From contig WLST01000004.1 in the NCBI GenBank assembly GCA_009711295.1, positions 1 through 53,673 on the forward strand: DNA of 53,673 nucleotides. The letters are read 5' to 3'. The stretch is from Actinomycetota bacterium. Its GTDB lineage: Bacteria; Actinomycetota; Acidimicrobiia; Acidimicrobiales; Ilumatobacteraceae. A model generated the notes under the pieces. The model worked only from the letters and a program-made list of their open reading frames with translations, was not told the origin of the DNA and did not search any database. Position numbers and translations under genes: made by a program. Every line of letters begins with the position of its first letter. The first letter of the stretch is position 1. Below are positions 24,779-33,052 of this stretch, piece after piece.

Positions 24779-26203
24779 TTAGGCCCTATCGCCGTAGATC
24801 GATTTTGATTCCAGGAACTCTTTAAACCCGTGAGATCCGAATTCGCGTCCATTTCCTGATTGCTTGTAACCGCCAAAGGGGGAGTCGGTCTCTAAACCTG
24901 CCCCGTTGAGGTGTACCATTCCTGTGCGGATGCGACGTGCGACCTTCCGTGCATGATCAAGATTCTCTGAGCTCACTGCCCCTGCTAGGCCATAGTCCGT
25001 ATCATTAGCAATTCGAATTGCGTCCTCTTCATCTTTATAGCCAATGATCGTCAGTACTGGACCGAAAATTTCTTCTCGTGCAATTGTCATTTCATTTGTG
25101 ATGTTGGCAAATACGGTTGGCTTTACGAAGAAGCCCTTTTTAAAGGCTTCAGGTCGTCCAGTTCCGCCAGTTACAAGCATTCCGCCTTCGTCGATGCCGA
25201 TTTGGATTAAACGTTGAATCTTTTCAAACTGGGCTAAAGACGCTACTGGGCCGACGAATGTTCCTTCGTCGGCTGGATTCCCGACGACTACTTTTTCTGC
25301 AGCTGCTTTTGCCAGAGCAATGACTTCATCAACGCGGTGCTCGGGTACGAGTAACCGGGATACCGCATTGCACGATTGACCTGAGTTAACAAATAGCCCG
25401 GTGACGTCGCGAGTGACTGCTTCCTCGAAATTTGCGTCGTCGAGGATGATATTCGCAGACTTTCCGCCAAGCTCTTGAGTGACACGCTTAACAGTAGGAG
25501 CTGCGTTGCGAGCAACATCGATACCAGCACGAGTTGAGCCCGTAAAAGAGACCATATCTACATCTCTGTGCGACGAGAGAGCGGCCCCAACTGTCAGGCC
25601 ATCGCCATGGACAAGATTGAAGACTCCCGCAGGTACGCCAGCCTCGTGAAGGATTTCTGCAAAAATAATTGCATTAAGCGGTGCTACTTCGGATGGCTTC
25701 AAAACCATAGTGCAGCCTGCGGCAAGTGCTGGAGCCACTTTTGCGGCAATTTGGTTGAGTGGCCAGTTCCATGGTGTGATCATTGCGCAGACGCCCACCG
25801 GCTCGTACACCACAGATGTAGTGCCGTTGTGCTCTTCGTTGGAAAAGTTTTTCAATGCTGTGAGGGCAGATGAGAAATGCCCTATACCAAGTGGAGCATG
25901 TGCGACGTTTGCCAGCCACATTGGAGAGCCCATCTCTTCGCTAATTGTTTTTGCAAGATCTGAGCTTCGGTTTTGGTACACCTGGATAATTCTCTCCAAC
26001 AATGCGATGCGGTCTTCTTTGCTTGTCTGGGAGAACGTCTCAAAGGCTTTCTTAGCTGCAGCTACAGCAGCGTTAACGTCTTCCACGCCTCCCAAGGCAA
26101 TTGAAGTAATGGTTTCTTCAGTTGAGGGATTCACTACTTCGACGGTGGTTTTAACGGTTGGATTGACCCATTTTCCACCAATGTAAAATTTCTTAGTTTC
26201 CAT
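24779..26203 (-). CDS. Aldehyde dehydrogenase (NAD(P)+), island copy 1
   Basis: A 474-residue ALDH-superfamily enzyme. ITPWNWPLNQ carries the catalytic Asn, TGSTRAG (221-227) is the cofactor loop, Glu244 is in ELGGKSA and the nucleophile Cys278 is in NSGQSC. It oxidises an aldehyde to an acid. It is last in a leftward operon after the CoA-transferase and the second ALDH, so a glutarate semialdehyde role is reasonable but unproven. RBS AAAGGAAAG precedes the ATG. It resembles the ALDH at 39111 more than its operon partner. Confidence 0.9.
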   Translation of the reverse strand: METKKFYIGGKWVNPTVKTTVEVVNPSTEETITSIALGGVEDVNAAVAAAKKAFETFSQTSKEDRIALLERIIQVYQNRSSDLAKTISEEMGSPMWLANVAHAPLGIGHFSSALTALKNFSNEEHNGTTSVVYEPVGVCAMITPWNWPLNQIAAKVAPALAAGCTMVLKPSEVAPLNAIIFAEILHEAGVPAGVFNLVHGDGLTVGAALSSHRDVDMVSFTGSTRAGIDVARNAAPTVKRVTQELGGKSANIILDDANFEEAVTRDVTGLFVNSGQSCNAVSRLLVPEHRVDEVIALAKAAAEKVVVGNPADEGTFVGPVASLAQFEKIQRLIQIGIDEGGMLVTGGTGRPEAFKKGFFVKPTVFANITNEMTIAREEIFGPVLTIIGYKDEEDAIRIANDTDYGLAGAVSSENLDHARKVARRIRTGMVHLNGAGLETDSPFGGYKQSGNGREFGSHGFKEFLESKSIYGDRA

Positions 26204-26220
26204 TTTTCTTTCCTTTTTGT

Positions 26221-27684
26221 TTAGGTTGATCGGATATAAACGGTCTTAGTTGTTGTGAAGAATTCACGAGCTGCAGTCCCTTGCTCTCGGTTCAAACTTG
26301 ATGAGCCTTTCAGCCCTCCAAATGGGACATGCGGCTCAACTCCTGCGGTTTCTCGGTTGACATGGACCACACCTGATTGAGTTAACTTGATGAATTTCAT
26401 TGCGGTTGTTAAATCACGAGTGAAGAGAGATGAAGAAAGACCGAATTCAGTATTGTTTGCGTGGCTAACCGCTTCTTGAAAATTTTCGACAACTTGCAAG
26501 ACGAGAATTGGGCCAAAGATCTCGTCAGTGACTAGACGACTTTTTGCGCTGACATCAGTGATGACCATGGGCGGAAAGAAGCAATCGGAATCGGGTGCTG
26601 AAGCATTTGCGAGAATTGTTACTCCCTCAGATTTAGCGAGAGCAAGAAATTGATTTACAGATTTGAGTTGTTCCGGAGAGCCAAGGGGCCCAACCTCGGT
26701 GGTTTCAATGTATGGATCGCCAACAATGAGTGCATTGACCTTGTCGATAATTTTTTGCGTGAAATCTTCGGACACTGCACGTTCTACGTACACGCGACTC
26801 GTAGCCGTGCACCGTTGACCAGTTGAGTACATAGCTCCACGCAGAACTTGCAGTGAGGCATCTTCAAGATCAGCGTCGGCTAATACAATTGCCGGATTTT
26901 TGCCACCCAGCTCAAGTTGGATTTTGATATTTCTATCGGCTACGGATTGACGAATGCGGTTTCCCACTCCGCCTGATCCAGTAAAAGTAATTGCAGCTAG
27001 AGCTTCGTTTCCCGTTAGTGCTTTGGATAAGCGAGAACCTGAACCGGTAATGAGATTTAATACCCCAGAAGGGAGTCCAGCTGCTTCAAACACTTCCGCG
27101 AGAAGTACAGCGCTTCCTGAGGCGGCCTCTGCGGGTTTCCAGACAACGGAGTTCCCATAGACAAGAGCAGGAGCAATTTTCCATGTTGGTATTGCGAAGG
27201 GAAAGTTCCAAGGCGTAATGGCGCATATCACCCCAAGCGGTTCTTCTACAGTGAGGAGGAAAGTGGAGTTGTCAGCGCTTGGGTATACGTCACCAGATGG
27301 CTGTAGCGCATCACCGCTGTAGTAGCGAAGTATCGCGATGCTGCGCAACACCTCGCCGCGCGCATCTCGTATTGCTTTCCCCATGTCGGCAGTCAGTTGT
27401 CTAGTGGCAGTTTCAAGGTGCTCTTCGAGGATGTCGGAAGCCTTTCTGAGAACTTCAGACCTCTGCTGAGCTGTAAACGCAGCCCAATTTTCTTGAGCAG
27501 TTTTAGCGTATTTATATGCGTCAGCGACCATTTCTTCGGTGCTCATTGCGTAAACACCTGTGCATTGCGAAAGACTCGAAGGGTCAAATCGCTGAAATGT
27601 TTCCATTCCATTTTTCCATTCTCCGCCGATGAAAAGTGTGCATCCATCAAGCAGTCGTTGGCTTGTCCGAAGATGAGTTGTCAT
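26221..27684 (-). CDS. Aldehyde dehydrogenase, 2-oxoglutarate-semialdehyde-dehydrogenase-like
   Basis: A 487-residue ALDH with catalytic Glu258 (LELGGKNP) and Cys292 in STGQRCTATSR. This local sequence and the end VPFGGLKGSSSLNREQGTAAREFFTTTKTVYI resemble alpha-ketoglutaric semialdehyde dehydrogenases, which also take related C4-C5 semialdehydes and glutaraldehyde. Its ATG overlaps the stop of the CoA-transferase gene by 4 bases, so the two are translated together. A C5 semialdehyde or dialdehyde substrate fits the downstream glutarate steps; this is inference. Confidence 0.88.
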   Translation of the reverse strand: MTTHLRTSQRLLDGCTLFIGGEWKNGMETFQRFDPSSLSQCTGVYAMSTEEMVADAYKYAKTAQENWAAFTAQQRSEVLRKASDILEEHLETATRQLTADMGKAIRDARGEVLRSIAILRYYSGDALQPSGDVYPSADNSTFLLTVEEPLGVICAITPWNFPFAIPTWKIAPALVYGNSVVWKPAEAASGSAVLLAEVFEAAGLPSGVLNLITGSGSRLSKALTGNEALAAITFTGSGGVGNRIRQSVADRNIKIQLELGGKNPAIVLADADLEDASLQVLRGAMYSTGQRCTATSRVYVERAVSEDFTQKIIDKVNALIVGDPYIETTEVGPLGSPEQLKSVNQFLALAKSEGVTILANASAPDSDCFFPPMVITDVSAKSRLVTDEIFGPILVLQVVENFQEAVSHANNTEFGLSSSLFTRDLTTAMKFIKLTQSGVVHVNRETAGVEPHVPFGGLKGSSSLNREQGTAAREFFTTTKTVYIRST

Positions 27685-28808
27685 GATTGGCTGCTCTCAC
27701 GGTTCTTTAGGTCTGGGGGCGCTAAGCGGTACGAGGCAGGAGTCAACGAAAGCCCGATTGGATTTTTCGGAAGGTGTACTTCAGTTCCGTCGTCTCGCAC
27801 AACTTTTATAATGGGATTAAGGCCTAACCCCTCTGCAAACTTAAAAGCGGCGGCAATGTCGTTAACCACACCAGCAGGCACACCTACGGAGGAAAGACGG
27901 TCAACCCAATATGCGGCAGGTTTAGTTGAAAGTGCAACTTCCAAATGCTTCCTTAACTCGACTCGATTGGCTACGCGTGAAGTATTTGTTGCGAATTCTG
28001 CATCCAAAGCAAGCATGGATAATCCGAGGACATCACATGTTGAGGCAAATTGCTTGTCTGTTCCTACTGCAAGAACGAGATCCTCGCTTGCAGTCTTAAA
28101 CAGCTCGTATGGTGCGATACTCGGATGTTGGTTTCCCATCCTCGTCGGAACTACTCCCGCAGATGTGAAACTTGCAGATTGATTCACTAAAGCTGCAAGC
28201 AATGAGGAAAGAAGATCAATCTCGACACGCTGGCCTTGGCGGGTCTCTCTAGAGTGCATGACCGCGGTCAGTATGCCAACAGTTGCAAATAAGCCAGCAA
28301 GGACATCTACTAGCGCCACCCCAACCTTTTGGGGTTCACCTTGCGCAGACCCTGTAATGCTCATCAGGCCACCCATTGCTTGTACGAGTAGGTCGTATCC
28401 AGGGAGATCTGATCCTGCACCGTTTCCGAAACCTGAAATAGAGCAGTAAACCAATTCGCTGTGATCGCGCGAAAGAGAGTTGTAATCGAGCCCAAGTTTT
28501 TCCATGACACCAGGTCTGAAATTTTCAATTACTACATCTGATTGTTGGGCCATAGCGCGGGCTTTTGCAAGGTCGTCGGCGTTTGAGAGGTCAAGTGTGA
28601 CGCTCTCTTTATTGCGATTGACTGAAAGAAAGTAAGTAGGAATTCCTGCTTCGTCAAATGGTGGACCCCAGGCACGTGTGTCATCACCTTGACCGGGTCG
28701 TTCAACTTTTATCACCGTTGCTCCAAGATCACCGAGCATCATTGTTGCAAACGGGCCGGCAAGGACACGCGAGAAGTCAAGGATGCGAAGTCCTTCCAAT
28801 GCGCTCAT
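27681..28808 (-). CDS. Class III CoA-transferase (CaiB/BaiF), probable glutarate CoA-transferase
   Basis: A 375-residue class III CoA-transferase: LEGLRILDFSRVLAGPFATMMLGDLGATVIKVE at the N-terminus, NRNKESVTLDL, VVIENFRPGVMEKLGLDY and the catalytic Asp168 in VALVDVLAG. The family includes the succinyl-CoA:glutarate CoA-transferase that supplies glutaryl-CoA in mitochondria. The gene is divergent from a glutaryl-CoA dehydrogenase gene with a shared 77-base promoter region, which strongly suggests glutarate as the acceptor. Succinyl-CoA as donor is the likely case but not shown. Confidence 0.87.
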   Translation of the reverse strand: MSALEGLRILDFSRVLAGPFATMMLGDLGATVIKVERPGQGDDTRAWGPPFDEAGIPTYFLSVNRNKESVTLDLSNADDLAKARAMAQQSDVVIENFRPGVMEKLGLDYNSLSRDHSELVYCSISGFGNGAGSDLPGYDLLVQAMGGLMSITGSAQGEPQKVGVALVDVLAGLFATVGILTAVMHSRETRQGQRVEIDLLSSLLAALVNQSASFTSAGVVPTRMGNQHPSIAPYELFKTASEDLVLAVGTDKQFASTCDVLGLSMLALDAEFATNTSRVANRVELRKHLEVALSTKPAAYWVDRLSSVGVPAGVVNDIAAAFKFAEGLGLNPIIKVVRDDGTEVHLPKNPIGLSLTPASYRLAPPDLKNRESSQS

Positions 28809-28819
28809 AAATGCTCTCC

Positions 28820-28848
28820 TTGACTTATGTAATCGTTTCTACTAACAT
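28820..28848 (+). promoter_or_regulatory. gcdH promoter with embedded LacI-type operator
   Basis: TTGACT (28820-28825), 17-base spacer, TAACAT (28843-28848). The spacer holds TGTAATCGTTTCTA (28828-28841), an island-consensus operator whose centre is CG. It lies about 20 bases from the divergent CoA-transferase start, so one bound repressor could control both directions. Confidence 0.6.
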
Positions 28849-28885
28849 ACAACTAATTAAAGTTCATCGCAACAAAGGGATATTT

Positions 28886-30067
28886 ATGGTTGAAAGTAAC
28901 GTCAAAACTAGCCTGGCTCTCGATTTTCTTAATATTGACTCGCTGCTCTCTGACGAGGAAATATCTATTCGAGACACTGTTCGGTCATTTGTTCAGACAA
29001 AAATTTTGCCCTATATCGGGGACTGGTTTGATGAGGGAACGATTCCAACAAACCTTGCATTGGAGTTAGGGAAACTCGGTGTTCTAGGAATGCACCTTGA
29101 AGGGTACGGCTGTGCCGGCACATCAGCCACGGCGTATGGACTTGCATGTATGGAACTTGAAGCCGGTGACAGTGGAATTCGAAGCTTGGTATCTGTCCAG
29201 GGTTCGTTAGCTATGTATGCCATTCATAAGTGGGGTTCGGAAGAACAAAAAAATGAATGGTTACCACGGATGGCCCTTGGAGAAGTTATAGGTTGTTTTG
29301 GTCTCACTGAATCAGACTCAGGGAGCGACCCAGGTTCGATGCGGACGCGAGCACGGAGAGATGGCAGCGACTGGATCATAAACGGTCAAAAGATGTGGAT
29401 CACAAATGGGTCAGTTGCAGGGGTGGCAATAGTCTGGTGTGCAACAGACGAAGGCGTTCGTGGCTTCCTGATTCCCAAGGGAACCAAGGGTTTTACAACA
29501 CAAAACATCCACAAAAAGATGTCATTACGAGCATCAATAACGTCCGAACTAGTTTTCAATGATGTGCGACTTCCAGCATCTGCACAACTCCCTCTTGCTC
29601 GTTCATTACGTGGTCCGCTCTCGTGTCTGAACGAAGCCCGCTATGGAATTGTGTGGGGATCAGTAGGAGCGGCACGTGCTTGTTATGAATCTGCTTTGGA
29701 TTACAGCTCATCTCGAATTCAATTCGGCCGTCCAATTTCGTCATTCCAAATACAGCAAAACAAACTTGCAAATATGGCTCTTGAGGTGAACAGAGCGACA
29801 CTGTTGGCTCTGCAATTAGGGCGTCTTAAAGATGCAAATTTGTTGCTCCCTGAACAGGTGTCTATGGGAAAACTGGGAAATGTAAATGCAGCTCTAGATG
29901 TGGCTCGTACCGCGCGTCAGATATTGGGTGCAAATGGAATTACTCTTGAGTACCCAGTTATTAGACATATGAATAACCTTGAGTCGGTTGTGACTTACGA
30001 GGGAACTGCAGATATACATGCCCTCGTTGTGGGCGCGGCCATCACAGGCATCGAATCCTTCAGGTGA
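28886..30067 (+). CDS. gcdH: Glutaryl-CoA dehydrogenase
   Basis: A 393-residue acyl-CoA dehydrogenase that oxidises and decarboxylates glutaryl-CoA to crotonyl-CoA. It follows human GCDH closely (from memory): RSLVSVQGSL with Arg99, GCFGLTESDSGSDPGSM, KMWITNG, KMSLRAS, CLNEARYGI.WG, SRIQFGRPI, LQLGRLKD, and EYPVIRHMNNLESVVTYEGTADIHAL with the catalytic base Glu372. I chose the ATG at 28886 with RBS AAAGGGA; the longer frame from 28811 would translate the promoter. It is the only enzyme in the island whose substrate is nearly certain. Confidence 0.93.
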   Translation: MVESNVKTSLALDFLNIDSLLSDEEISIRDTVRSFVQTKILPYIGDWFDEGTIPTNLALELGKLGVLGMHLEGYGCAGTSATAYGLACMELEAGDSGIRSLVSVQGSLAMYAIHKWGSEEQKNEWLPRMALGEVIGCFGLTESDSGSDPGSMRTRARRDGSDWIINGQKMWITNGSVAGVAIVWCATDEGVRGFLIPKGTKGFTTQNIHKKMSLRASITSELVFNDVRLPASAQLPLARSLRGPLSCLNEARYGIVWGSVGAARACYESALDYSSSRIQFGRPISSFQIQQNKLANMALEVNRATLLALQLGRLKDANLLLPEQVSMGKLGNVNAALDVARTARQILGANGITLEYPVIRHMNNLESVVTYEGTADIHALVVGAAITGIESFR

Positions 30068-30082
30068 CAATAGAGTCCAGAA

Positions 30083-30125
30083 TTGACTTTTATCCCATAC
30101 AGGTTCTAATATGGAAACGTATATA
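30083..30125 (+). promoter_or_regulatory. Promoter and LacI-type operator of the cupin-to-nucleoside-hydrolase operon
   Basis: TTGACT (30083-30088), 18-base spacer, TAATAT (30107-30112). It is followed at once by TGGAAACGTATATA (30112-30125), an operator-like site over the probable transcription start, the classic position for repression. It drives the operon that contains the LacI-family gene itself, so autoregulation is likely. Confidence 0.6.
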
Positions 30126-30164
30126 TAACGTAAAAACCAATAAAAAGGAAGAAAGGAACAGAGT

Positions 30165-30620
30165 ATGCCCACCTATGATCCGCAGGCACGCAATGCGCAG
30201 CGTTATCCGAGGGTGACGAGCCGGGAAGAAATGGACACCATGCCAAGACTTCCCTTCAACACCGGAATCGGAACCGCTATTTTTCTCTCTACAGAGAAGG
30301 ATGATGCACGGCATTTTCGGCAAGGCATTTGCTACCAAGAGCCCGACCACCTTCCTTACCATTGGGATCAAACAAACTTCGATGAGACTCATTACGTGAT
30401 AGTCGGGAAGATTCGTCTTCGATGCGAAGACGGAAGTGGGCGCATCGTGTACTTAGAAGCTGCTGCTGGCGAACACATATTTTGCCCAGCCGGATTCAAA
30501 TATACGTTAGAGACATCAGGTATTTATACAGAATTTTTCTGGACGAGTAGTCCTTCTCCAAGTTACGGCTTGATTGAAATTCCAGAGTACAGCGCGGCAT
30601 TACGCGCGATGAGAAAGTGA
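30165..30620 (+). CDS. Cupin-domain protein
   Basis: A 151-residue small beta-barrel protein with a cupin motif 1 like HWDQTNFDETHYVIVGKIRL (His, Asp and Glu as possible metal ligands) and the PAGFKYTLETSG turn of motif 2. EutQ-like and many uncharacterised cupins look similar. No substrate can be inferred. It is the first gene of the second rightward operon; RBS GGAAAGGAA. The next gene is 9 bases away. Confidence 0.75.
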   Translation: MPTYDPQARNAQRYPRVTSREEMDTMPRLPFNTGIGTAIFLSTEKDDARHFRQGICYQEPDHLPYHWDQTNFDETHYVIVGKIRLRCEDGSGRIVYLEAAAGEHIFCPAGFKYTLETSGIYTEFFWTSSPSPSYGLIEIPEYSAALRAMRK

Positions 30621-30629
30621 GTTAGAAAA

Positions 30630-31151
30630 ATGGCAGAGTTAACAGCAAGTTCCTTTATGCCTTTAAAAGGCGAAAAGCGTTGGGCATATTTGACCCGAGA
30701 AAAAACCATTCGCATTGCCTCGACAAATGAGGATGGTTCTATATATCTCTCGCCACTTTGGTACGTGGTGAATGAGAAGCGAATTTTCGTTCCACTTGAT
30801 GCAGGTGGTCGCCACGGCGGTAACGGCACCTCGGGAAGACCTCTTTCGGCACTAGTTGATAGTGGTGATGAGTATGCAACGGTGCACGGAGTGCGTATCC
30901 ACGGGAACTTGAAACTGGTGAGCGACTCAAAAATCATCACACTTGTTAATGAATTGATGTTTGACAAGTATTTCTATATTGATCACCCTTACGCCGAAAA
31001 GTATTTCGAATTCGGTGAATTTGTAGGACGTCAGGTATACGAACTGATCCCGGAGAAGATGATCGGCTGGGACATGCGCGAGACATCACTGCCGACCATT
31101 CCAGAAAAACGGAACTTCCCAGCACATATCAAGGATCGCCTACTTCCGTAG
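30630..31151 (+). CDS. Pyridoxamine-5'-phosphate-oxidase-like FMN/F420 split-barrel protein
   Basis: A 173-residue split-barrel protein of the PPOX class: AYLTREKTIRIASTNEDGSIYLSPLWYVVNEKRIFVPLD, then SALVDSGDEYATVHGVRIHGNLK, and a YFEFGEFVGRQVYELIPEKMIGWDMR tail. Members bind FMN, F420 or heme and act as reductases or oxidases. The actinobacterial setting makes F420 plausible, but sequence alone does not decide. It is in the same operon as the cupin and ThuA-like genes; together they may process one unknown intermediate. Confidence 0.78.
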   Translation: MAELTASSFMPLKGEKRWAYLTREKTIRIASTNEDGSIYLSPLWYVVNEKRIFVPLDAGGRHGGNGTSGRPLSALVDSGDEYATVHGVRIHGNLKLVSDSKIITLVNELMFDKYFYIDHPYAEKYFEFGEFVGRQVYELIPEKMIGWDMRETSLPTIPEKRNFPAHIKDRLLP

Positions 31152-31210
31152 AGATCAGTTCATTTTGAAGTAAAGCTGCTTGGATCAATAGTGCTTATTA
31201 AGGGAAAATA

Positions 31211-31984
31211 ATGAATGCTAAAAGTAAATCAATTCGGGTCATGGTCGTGGGTGAGTCATGGGTGAAACATACTGTTCACCTGAAAGGATTCGATCAATTT
31301 CACTCAACGGAATTTGAAGAAGGCGCGACGCGTTTCTTGAACATTCTTAAAGAAACTGGTCTTGATGTAACCTATGTTCGCGCCCATGAAGTGTCTTCCC
31401 ATTTTCCTTCTTCGATAGAAGAATTAAAAAAATTTGATGTCATTGTGATAAGCGATATCGGATCAAATTCATTTTTGCTCACAGATGCAACCTTCTTGAA
31501 GTCAAAACGAGTTCCCAACCTCTTGCGCTTAGTTTCTGAATTTGTTCAAGGTGGAGGCGGTCTCGTTATGGTCGGAGGGTATTTATCATTCACCGGAATT
31601 GACGGTCGCGCACGATATGGAATGTCTCCTCTCGCAGAGGTATTGCCAGTCAGCCTTCTTGATCACGATGACCGCATTGAAGTTCCTGAGGGTCTGAATG
31701 CAACCGTTGTAGATGGTGATCATCCGGCGCTAGGTCAAGCGACATCAGATTGGCCGATTCTTCTGGGGTATAACCGTTTTAGGGCTAAGGCTGGTAGCAC
31801 AACGCTTGTGGAGCATGGAGAAGACCCCATCCTCGTTGTTGGTCAGTTCGGTCGCGGGCGGACCGTCGCATTTGCATCCGATCTTGCTCCGCACTGGGCA
31901 CCAAGAGAGTTCCTGGAATGGAGCTTTTACCCGTCGCTGTGGTCGTCCATTGTCAATTGGGCAGGTTCTGCCGAATCGCTATAG
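31211..31984 (+). CDS. ThuA/COG5426-like class I glutamine-amidotransferase-fold protein
   Basis: A 257-residue flavodoxin-like fold protein related to COG5426 and ThuA. It has MVVGESWVKHTVHLKGFDQF, FDVIVISDIGSNSFLL, VQGGGGLVMVGGYLSFTG, and the C-terminal QFGRGRTVAFASDLAPHWAP...WSSIVNWAG that is typical of this group. No classical Cys nucleophile elbow (GxCxG) is seen, so glutaminase activity is unlikely. ThuA-type proteins are often linked to sugar metabolism; here the downstream genes handle ribose. The role is unknown. Confidence 0.7.
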   Translation: MNAKSKSIRVMVVGESWVKHTVHLKGFDQFHSTEFEEGATRFLNILKETGLDVTYVRAHEVSSHFPSSIEELKKFDVIVISDIGSNSFLLTDATFLKSKRVPNLLRLVSEFVQGGGGLVMVGGYLSFTGIDGRARYGMSPLAEVLPVSLLDHDDRIEVPEGLNATVVDGDHPALGQATSDWPILLGYNRFRAKAGSTTLVEHGEDPILVVGQFGRGRTVAFASDLAPHWAPREFLEWSFYPSLWSSIVNWAGSAESL

Positions 31985-31996
31985 TTTTAAAGCATC

Positions 31997-33046
31997 ATGA
32001 GTTCAAATCGTCGCCCCACAATGAAAGATGTAGCGAAACACGCCAAAGTCTCAGTAAGTACAGTGAGCTACGTTCTCAACAACAATGGGCCTGTGGCCGA
32101 CGATCGTCGAGCACGAATTCTAGAATCTATGAGAGTTCTTCATTACGAGCCAAATGAGTCTGCTCGTAATTTGAAGCGACGATCAGCCTCGGCAATTGGG
32201 CTTGTTGTCCCCGACCTGGGAAACCAATTTTTTGCATTGCTGGCAAAAGGCGTCGAACGCGCTGCATCGCAACAAGACGTGCTGGTCGTCTTGTGCAACC
32301 CGGAGACAAGCGAAGAAGCTGAGTTGAGCAATGCGAGACTCCTGCGAAGCCAACGTGTCGACGGCGTGGTTTATCTCACGGGTTTTGACGAATCACCTGC
32401 TTCGCTTATTGAGTTGACCAAGATCGGACCTGTAGTTTTGGTTGACGAAAGAGTTCCTGGTCTAAATCTTCCTAGCGTTCTGTCGGAAGCACGGCGGGGA
32501 GCACGAGAAATAGCAAGTCACGTTTTCGATCACGGACACAAAAATGTTGCTGTCATCAGTGGCCCCACCGCTTTATGGACCTCTGAACAACGCCTTGCTG
32601 GCTACCGGGAGGCCTGTGCAGGAGCAGGTCTAGACCCAGACAAACTGAAGGTTGTAGCGGGAGATTATCGAATGCACTCTGGGGCAATTCTCGCGGAAAA
32701 ACTTCTGAGTGTAAGTAAGGCAAAAAGGCCAACCGCTTTGCTCTGCGCAAATGACCTCATGGCCATTGGTGCAATGGAGTATTGCAAATCCGCTGGATTG
32801 AGTGTGCCTGAAGACGTCAGCATTGTCGGTTTCGACGATATTCCGATCGCGGGTCTGCTCACCCCACGTTTAAGTACAGTTCGGCAGCCGGCAGAAGAGA
32901 TGGGCTTTCAAGCCGCAACGTTGCTCATCAATATGATCAAAGTTGCTCGTGGGGAAGAAGGTGTCGAAAAACTTCCAAGCCAAACGCTGGTGCCAGTTGA
33001 AGTGGTCATTAGAGATTCTGTTTGCCCTCCTTCGAAGGCGAAATAG
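31997..33046 (+). CDS. LacI-family transcription regulator (RbsR-like)
   Basis: A 349-residue repressor: an N-terminal helix-turn-helix and hinge (MKDVAKHAKVSVSTVSYVLNN at about 9-29, YEPNESARNLKRR), then a periplasmic-binding-protein-like ligand domain with IGLVVPDLGNQFFALLAKGVE, ALLCANDLMAIGAMEYC and VSIVGFDDIPIAGLLTPRLSTVRQP. The closest match in style is the ribose repressor group. It is followed 6 bases later by ribokinase, so ribose or a nucleoside is the probable effector. It is the only DNA-binding regulator in the island and the natural candidate for the five operator-like sites. Confidence 0.92.
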   Translation: MSSNRRPTMKDVAKHAKVSVSTVSYVLNNNGPVADDRRARILESMRVLHYEPNESARNLKRRSASAIGLVVPDLGNQFFALLAKGVERAASQQDVLVVLCNPETSEEAELSNARLLRSQRVDGVVYLTGFDESPASLIELTKIGPVVLVDERVPGLNLPSVLSEARRGAREIASHVFDHGHKNVAVISGPTALWTSEQRLAGYREACAGAGLDPDKLKVVAGDYRMHSGAILAEKLLSVSKAKRPTALLCANDLMAIGAMEYCKSAGLSVPEDVSIVGFDDIPIAGLLTPRLSTVRQPAEEMGFQAATLLINMIKVARGEEGVEKLPSQTLVPVEVVIRDSVCPPSKAK

Positions 33047-33052
33047 TTTCGA

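Noticed and set aside
27397-28182. 261-codon open frame opposite the ALDH/CoA-transferase junction
   Set aside because: Both genes on the minus strand are certain, and the opposing frame has no recognisable domain.
28811-28885. 25-codon N-terminal extension of gcdH
   Set aside because: It would translate the -35/-10 promoter and operator. ATG 28886 has a good RBS and gives the usual GCDH length.
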